NCBI RefSeq assembly: GCF_016918855.1
Contig: NZ_JADKYB010000012.1
Span: forward strand, 62,001-126,000
Direction of reading: 5' to 3'
DNA length: 64,000 nucleotides
From: Actinacidiphila acididurans
GTDB lineage: Bacteria > Actinomycetota > Actinomycetes > Streptomycetales > Streptomycetaceae
Shown: one piece after another, positions 60,945 to 64,000 of the stretch
How positions within the stretch are numbered: position 1 is the stretch's first letter
Layout of the letters: the number at the start of each line of letters is the position of its first letter
Program-made: the position numbers and the translations under genes
The notes under the pieces: generated by a model
Databases searched by the model: none
What the model was told of the DNA's origin: nothing
Seen by the model: only the letters and a program-made list of their open reading frames with translations

Positions 60945-61982
60945 TCACTCCTTTTTGCGACGGCTCCCGAACACAATCTCATCCCAACTGGGCACGGTCG
61001 CCCGCCGCCCCGGTCGTACCCCGTCCGCCTCGGCCTGCCGATCAGTCGTGCCGACCAGCCGGTCGCGGTGGCCGGCCACGGCCCGCGGCATGAGGACGTC
61101 CGCGTAAGCGGACCCCGCACTGGCCGCCGGAGCGGTTTCGCTCGCGGCCTCCTCGGGCGCCTCTGCCGCCGGAGCCGGGTCCGGCGCAGGGGGCGCCGGG
61201 ACCACCATGTCGCCCCGGAAACTCGGCACCGCTTCGAGCAGGCTGGTCAGCGAGTCCCGCTCCTCCGGCTCGGGCCGGTCCGTCTCGGCGCGTGCCTCGG
61301 CGGCGCGGTCGGACTGCCGGTCCCGTTCCGCGGACCGGTCCACCGGACGGTCGCGGGGCAGCCGGGCGATGCGCGGCACGAACGGGAAGCTCGGCTCCTG
61401 CGCCTGGCTCGGGGTGGTCTCGCCGATCAGCGACCTGGCCTCGTCGTCCACCGCCTGCACCAGCCGGCGCGGCGGGTCGTACGTCCAGCTCGCCGAGTGC
61501 GTCTCACCGGCCACCCGGTAGACCAGCAGCACCTCCCAGGTGCCGTCGTCCCGGCGCCAGGAGTCCCACAGCACGGTGTCCTTGTCCGCGCCGCGCAGCA
61601 GCAGCCGTTCGGCCACCGCCTCGCCGAGTTGCGGACCGCTGCTCTCGCCCTGCCGGCGCACGGGGGTCTTCCGGGCCCGCTCGGCCATGAACGCCCGCTC
61701 GGCCAGCACCGGCCCCTCGAAGCGGCGCACCCGCTCCACCGGGATCCCGGCGAGCTGCGCGACCTCCTCGGCCGACGCGCCGGCCCGTATCCGCGCCTGG
61801 ATGTCCCGCGGGCGCAGATGGCTCTCGACCTCGATCTCGATCTGGCCCAGCCGCGCCCGGTCGTTGCGCACGGCAGCACGCAGCCGCTCGTCGATGGGCA
61901 GCGTGTACTCCGTGCTGTCGGCAGCCTTGAGCACCAGTCGTGTGCCGTCGTTGCTGACGGCCACGACCCGCAGTTCGGGCAC
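60945..61982 (-). CDS. sepH: Septation protein SepH
   Basis: FtsZ-binding cell-division protein of actinobacteria that promotes Z-ring assembly. The 345-residue protein has the conserved DUF3071 domain (about 1-165; PELRVVAVSNDGTRLVLKAAD, HLRPRDIQARIRAGASAEEV and a helix-turn-helix-like IPVERVRRFEGPVLAERAFM), a long charged, probably disordered middle (190-320) and the short conserved C-terminus VPSWDEIVFGSRRKKE. GTG 61982 has GGGAGGT five bases upstream; the longer open frame to 62069 lacks support. Single gene. Confidence 0.92.
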   Translation of the reverse strand: MPELRVVAVSNDGTRLVLKAADSTEYTLPIDERLRAAVRNDRARLGQIEIEVESHLRPRDIQARIRAGASAEEVAQLAGIPVERVRRFEGPVLAERAFMAERARKTPVRRQGESSGPQLGEAVAERLLLRGADKDTVLWDSWRRDDGTWEVLLVYRVAGETHSASWTYDPPRRLVQAVDDEARSLIGETTPSQAQEPSFPFVPRIARLPRDRPVDRSAERDRQSDRAAEARAETDRPEPEERDSLTSLLEAVPSFRGDMVVPAPPAPDPAPAAEAPEEAASETAPAASAGSAYADVLMPRAVAGHRDRLVGTTDRQAEADGVRPGRRATVPSWDEIVFGSRRKKE

Positions 61983-62366
61983 GGTTACCTCCCGGGTGGT
62001 GCCTGCCGACGTCACGTGCGTCGCTGCTCCCGATGGACGAGTGTGGCCTGCCCGGGTGCAGCGTGCCACAACCTTGCAGAGTTGCTCGGCGTGTCGCAGG
62101 TCCGTGGTGACACGCCGTCATGGGACGGTGGTCGGTTGGCCACCGTGCGTGACTCATCATGGCACCCCGGGACCGGGGTCGTCAGCTCCTTTCCCCAGCG
62201 GTCCCCTCGTCCGGACGGGTACCGAGCGCCGGGACTCGTCACGGTACTCCATTCGGGCCACCGAAAGGGGGTTGCCGCGCCACCGAATCTCCTCCCGAGG
62301 GGCGGGAGTTGAGTGACGCGACTCACACGCGCGCCCCCCGCGCTCCGGGCAAATCCGGACGTACGG
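61983..62366. other. Intergenic region upstream of sepH
   Basis: 384 bases between two minus-strand genes. It must contain the sepH promoter and the end of the lactone-oxidase transcript. Small inverted repeats are present (for example CCGG-GCAAAT-CCGG near 62345) but no convincing promoter, terminator with T-run, or gene. Confidence 0.4.
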
Positions 62367-63701
62367 CTACGAACCCAGCACCCTGCGCAGGTAATCGTTG
62401 CCGAACCGGCGGTCCGGATCCAGCCGTTCCCGCAATCGGGTGAATTCCCCGAATCGTGGATAGACGTCCGCCAGGTACCCGGCGTCCCGGGTGTGCAGTT
62501 TGCCCCAGTGCGGCCGTCCCTCCCGCTCCGTCATGATCTGCTCCACCGCGGTGAAGTACTCCTGGTACCGGCTGCCCCGGTACATGTGCACCGCTATGTA
62601 CGCGCTGTCCCGGCCGGACGCGGTGGACAGCGTGATGTCGTCGGCCGGCGCCACCCGTACCTCCACCGGGAAGCTGATCCTCAGACCCGACCGTTCGACC
62701 GTCCGCTTCAGCGCCCGCAGCGCGTCCACCGCCGCCGCGCGCGGCACCGCGTACTCCATCTCCACGAACCGCACCCGGCGCGGGCTGGTGAACACCTTGT
62801 ACGGAATGTCGGTGTACGTACGGGCCGACAGCGCGCGGCTGGCCACCCGGGCCAGGCCCGGGATCGCGGCCGGCGCGGCCCGGCCCAGGGCGCAGGCGGC
62901 CTGGAAGACGCCGTTGGAGAGCAGTTCGTCGTCGATCCAGCCGCGCACCGCGGGCAGCGGCGCGGCCGGGCCCTGACTGCGGTTGTTCCGCTTGACGTTG
63001 CATCCCTCGGTGTGGGGGAACCAGTAGAACTCGAAGTGCTCGTTCTCCGCGACGAGTCGGTCGAATTCGTCCATCACCCGGGAGAAGGACATCGGTTCCT
63101 CACGGGCGGTCAGCAGGAACAGCGGTTCCACCGCGAAGGTGAGGGCGCTGACCACGCCGAGCGCCCCGAGCCCGACCCGGACCGCCGTGAAGACCTCGGG
63201 GTTCTCCCGCGCCGAACACGTCAGCACCGAGCCGTCCGCCGTCACCAGTTCGAGGGCGGTGATCTGCGCGGCAATGGCGCCGGAGTCCCGCCCGGTGCCG
63301 TGCGTGCCGGTGCTGGTCGCCCCGGCGACGGTCTGCTCCATGATGTCGCCCATATTGGTGAGCGACAGACCCTCGGCGGCGAGCATTGCGTTCAGGTGTT
63401 TGAGCTGTACCCCCGCCTCGACCGTGACGGTGCCGGCCGCGCGGTCCAGGGACCGAATCGCCGTCAGCCGCTCCGGGCGGATCAGCACCCCGTCGGTGGC
63501 GGCCGCGGTGGTGAAGGAGTGCCCGCTGCCCACCGCCTTGACCGGCAGCCCGTCGGCGGCCGCCCGGCGCACCACGGCGGCCAGTTCGTCCACCGAGGCC
63601 GGCGCCTCGGTGCGGGCCGGGCGGGCCGTGACGTTGCCCGCCCAGTTATGCCACGTGCCGGTCCGCGGCGTCCGCGCCGTACTCGTCGCCGTACCCGCCA
63701 T
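62367..63701 (-). CDS. FAD-linked aldonolactone oxidase (D-arabinono-1,4-lactone oxidase family)
   Basis: A 444-residue flavoprotein of the aldonolactone oxidase/GLDH family. The FAD-binding domain (about 20-190) starts NWAGNVTARPAR and contains VKAVGSGHSFT, TVEAGVQLKHLNA, and GATSTGTHGTGRDSGAIAAQ. The C-terminal ALO domain has the HWGKLHT motif (near 400), which contacts the flavin/substrate in the family, and ends LDPDRRFGNDYL. Possible substrates are L-gulono- or D-arabinono-lactones, sugar alcohols such as xylitol being another option. ATG 63701 lies inside the preceding MFS gene, a 56-base overlap, so the two are co-transcribed. Confidence 0.9.
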   Translation of the reverse strand: MAGTATSTARTPRTGTWHNWAGNVTARPARTEAPASVDELAAVVRRAAADGLPVKAVGSGHSFTTAAATDGVLIRPERLTAIRSLDRAAGTVTVEAGVQLKHLNAMLAAEGLSLTNMGDIMEQTVAGATSTGTHGTGRDSGAIAAQITALELVTADGSVLTCSARENPEVFTAVRVGLGALGVVSALTFAVEPLFLLTAREEPMSFSRVMDEFDRLVAENEHFEFYWFPHTEGCNVKRNNRSQGPAAPLPAVRGWIDDELLSNGVFQAACALGRAAPAAIPGLARVASRALSARTYTDIPYKVFTSPRRVRFVEMEYAVPRAAAVDALRALKRTVERSGLRISFPVEVRVAPADDITLSTASGRDSAYIAVHMYRGSRYQEYFTAVEQIMTEREGRPHWGKLHTRDAGYLADVYPRFGEFTRLRERLDPDRRFGNDYLRRVLGS

Positions 63702-64000
63702 CCTCGCCCTCCCGCTCCGGCGCCGGACGCAGCCGGCGGCTCCCCGAGAACGCCACCGCCACGGCGAGGACCGCCGCGGCGGCCGGCACCACGAACGCCG
63801 CGGAGGCGCCGCGCGCGTCGATCACCCGACCGGCGAGCGAGGCCCCGACGGCGATGCCCACCGCGAGCCCCGTGGTGGTCCACGTGATGCCCTCGGTCAG
63901 CCTCGTCCGCGGTACCAGCCGTTCGACCAGGCCCATCGCGGTCACCATGGTGGGGGCGATGGTCGTGCCCGAGACGAACAGCGCCATGGCCAGGAACCAC
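63646..64000 (-). CDS. MFS transporter, C-terminal fragment (cut by window end)
   Basis: The last 117 or so residues of a major facilitator superfamily transporter whose start lies beyond the window. Two or three hydrophobic helices are visible (FLAMALFVSGTTIAPTMVTA, GLAVGIAVGASLAGRVID, AAFVVPAAAAVLAVAVAFS), with the motif GLVERLVPRTRLTEGITWTT typical of the late helices of drug/sugar exporters of the MFS type. The tail is charged and ends DAADRHVA. It overlaps the start of the lactone-oxidase gene. Confidence 0.8.
   Translation of the reverse strand, partial: WFLAMALFVSGTTIAPTMVTAMGLVERLVPRTRLTEGITWTTTGLAVGIAVGASLAGRVIDARGASAAFVVPAAAAVLAVAVAFSGSRRLRPAPEREGEDGGYGDEYGADAADRHVA

Noticed and set aside
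60693..62312. Plus-strand open frame across the tandem repeat and sepH
   Set aside because: Runs through a non-coding repeat and antisense to sepH; no ribosome site and no domain.

Overview
The window is high-GC DNA (roughly 70% or more) with strong G/C preference in third codon positions, many GTG starts, ATGA/GTGA stop-start overlaps and Shine-Dalgarno sites of the AGGAGG type. With a sepH gene, a GNAT/acyl-CoA-synthetase fusion, a DUF5998 protein and ABC sugar importers that lack their own ATPase, this points to Streptomyces or a very close relative. No rRNA, tRNA, CRISPR array or intact insertion sequence was seen.

Left part (1-23,500), chromosomal core: a small zinc-ribbon-like protein (minus), parE, a membrane protein, an uncharacterised protein with an acidic low-complexity tail, a DUF1453 membrane protein coupled to a NarL-type two-component system, two decaying pseudogenes (DUF485 protein and acetate-type SSS symporter), a sucrase/ferredoxin-like protein, parC, a pair of M16 peptidases, a GntR/FCD regulator, HPr (ptsH), the Pat-type acetyltransferase/acyl-CoA synthetase fusion, DUF5998, an alkaline-phosphatase-superfamily enzyme and thymidine kinase.

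Middle part (23,527-58,487), about 35 kb of glycan catabolism set between core genes. A minus-strand operon (36,161 to 23,527) encodes a lipoprotein sugar-binding protein, two ABC permeases, an NAD-dependent epimerase, a secreted GH99-like enzyme, a cytoplasmic GH38 alpha-mannosidase and a very large secreted beta-helix protein. Next to it lie an IclR regulator and a plus-strand operon for a mannonate-dehydratase-like enolase-superfamily enzyme, a ThuA protein and a Gfo/Idh/MocA oxidoreductase. Then come a second, diverged GH38, a regulator that looks like a fusion of a dead IS630-type transposase with a ROK repressor, a secreted GH3 and a secreted GH2. The block ends with a minus-strand pair (Gfo/Idh/MocA oxidoreductase plus TIM-barrel sugar isomerase) and a canonical ROK repressor on the other strand. 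Logic: secreted enzymes cut a mannose-containing glycan, the ABC system imports fragments, GH38 enzymes trim them inside, and the oxidoreductase/isomerase/dehydratase enzymes process unusual, possibly oxidised, sugars. IclR and two ROK proteins are the likely local controllers. The promoter of the import operon and that of the dehydratase operon carry the same paired TTCGG half-sites with the same spacing.

Right part (58,796-64,000), core again: a two-domain VOC protein, a rhodanese-type sulfurtransferase, a tandem non-coding repeat, sepH, an aldonolactone oxidase (FAD) and the C-terminal end of an MFS transporter cut by the window edge.

Positions of short motifs were counted by hand and may be off by a base or two.
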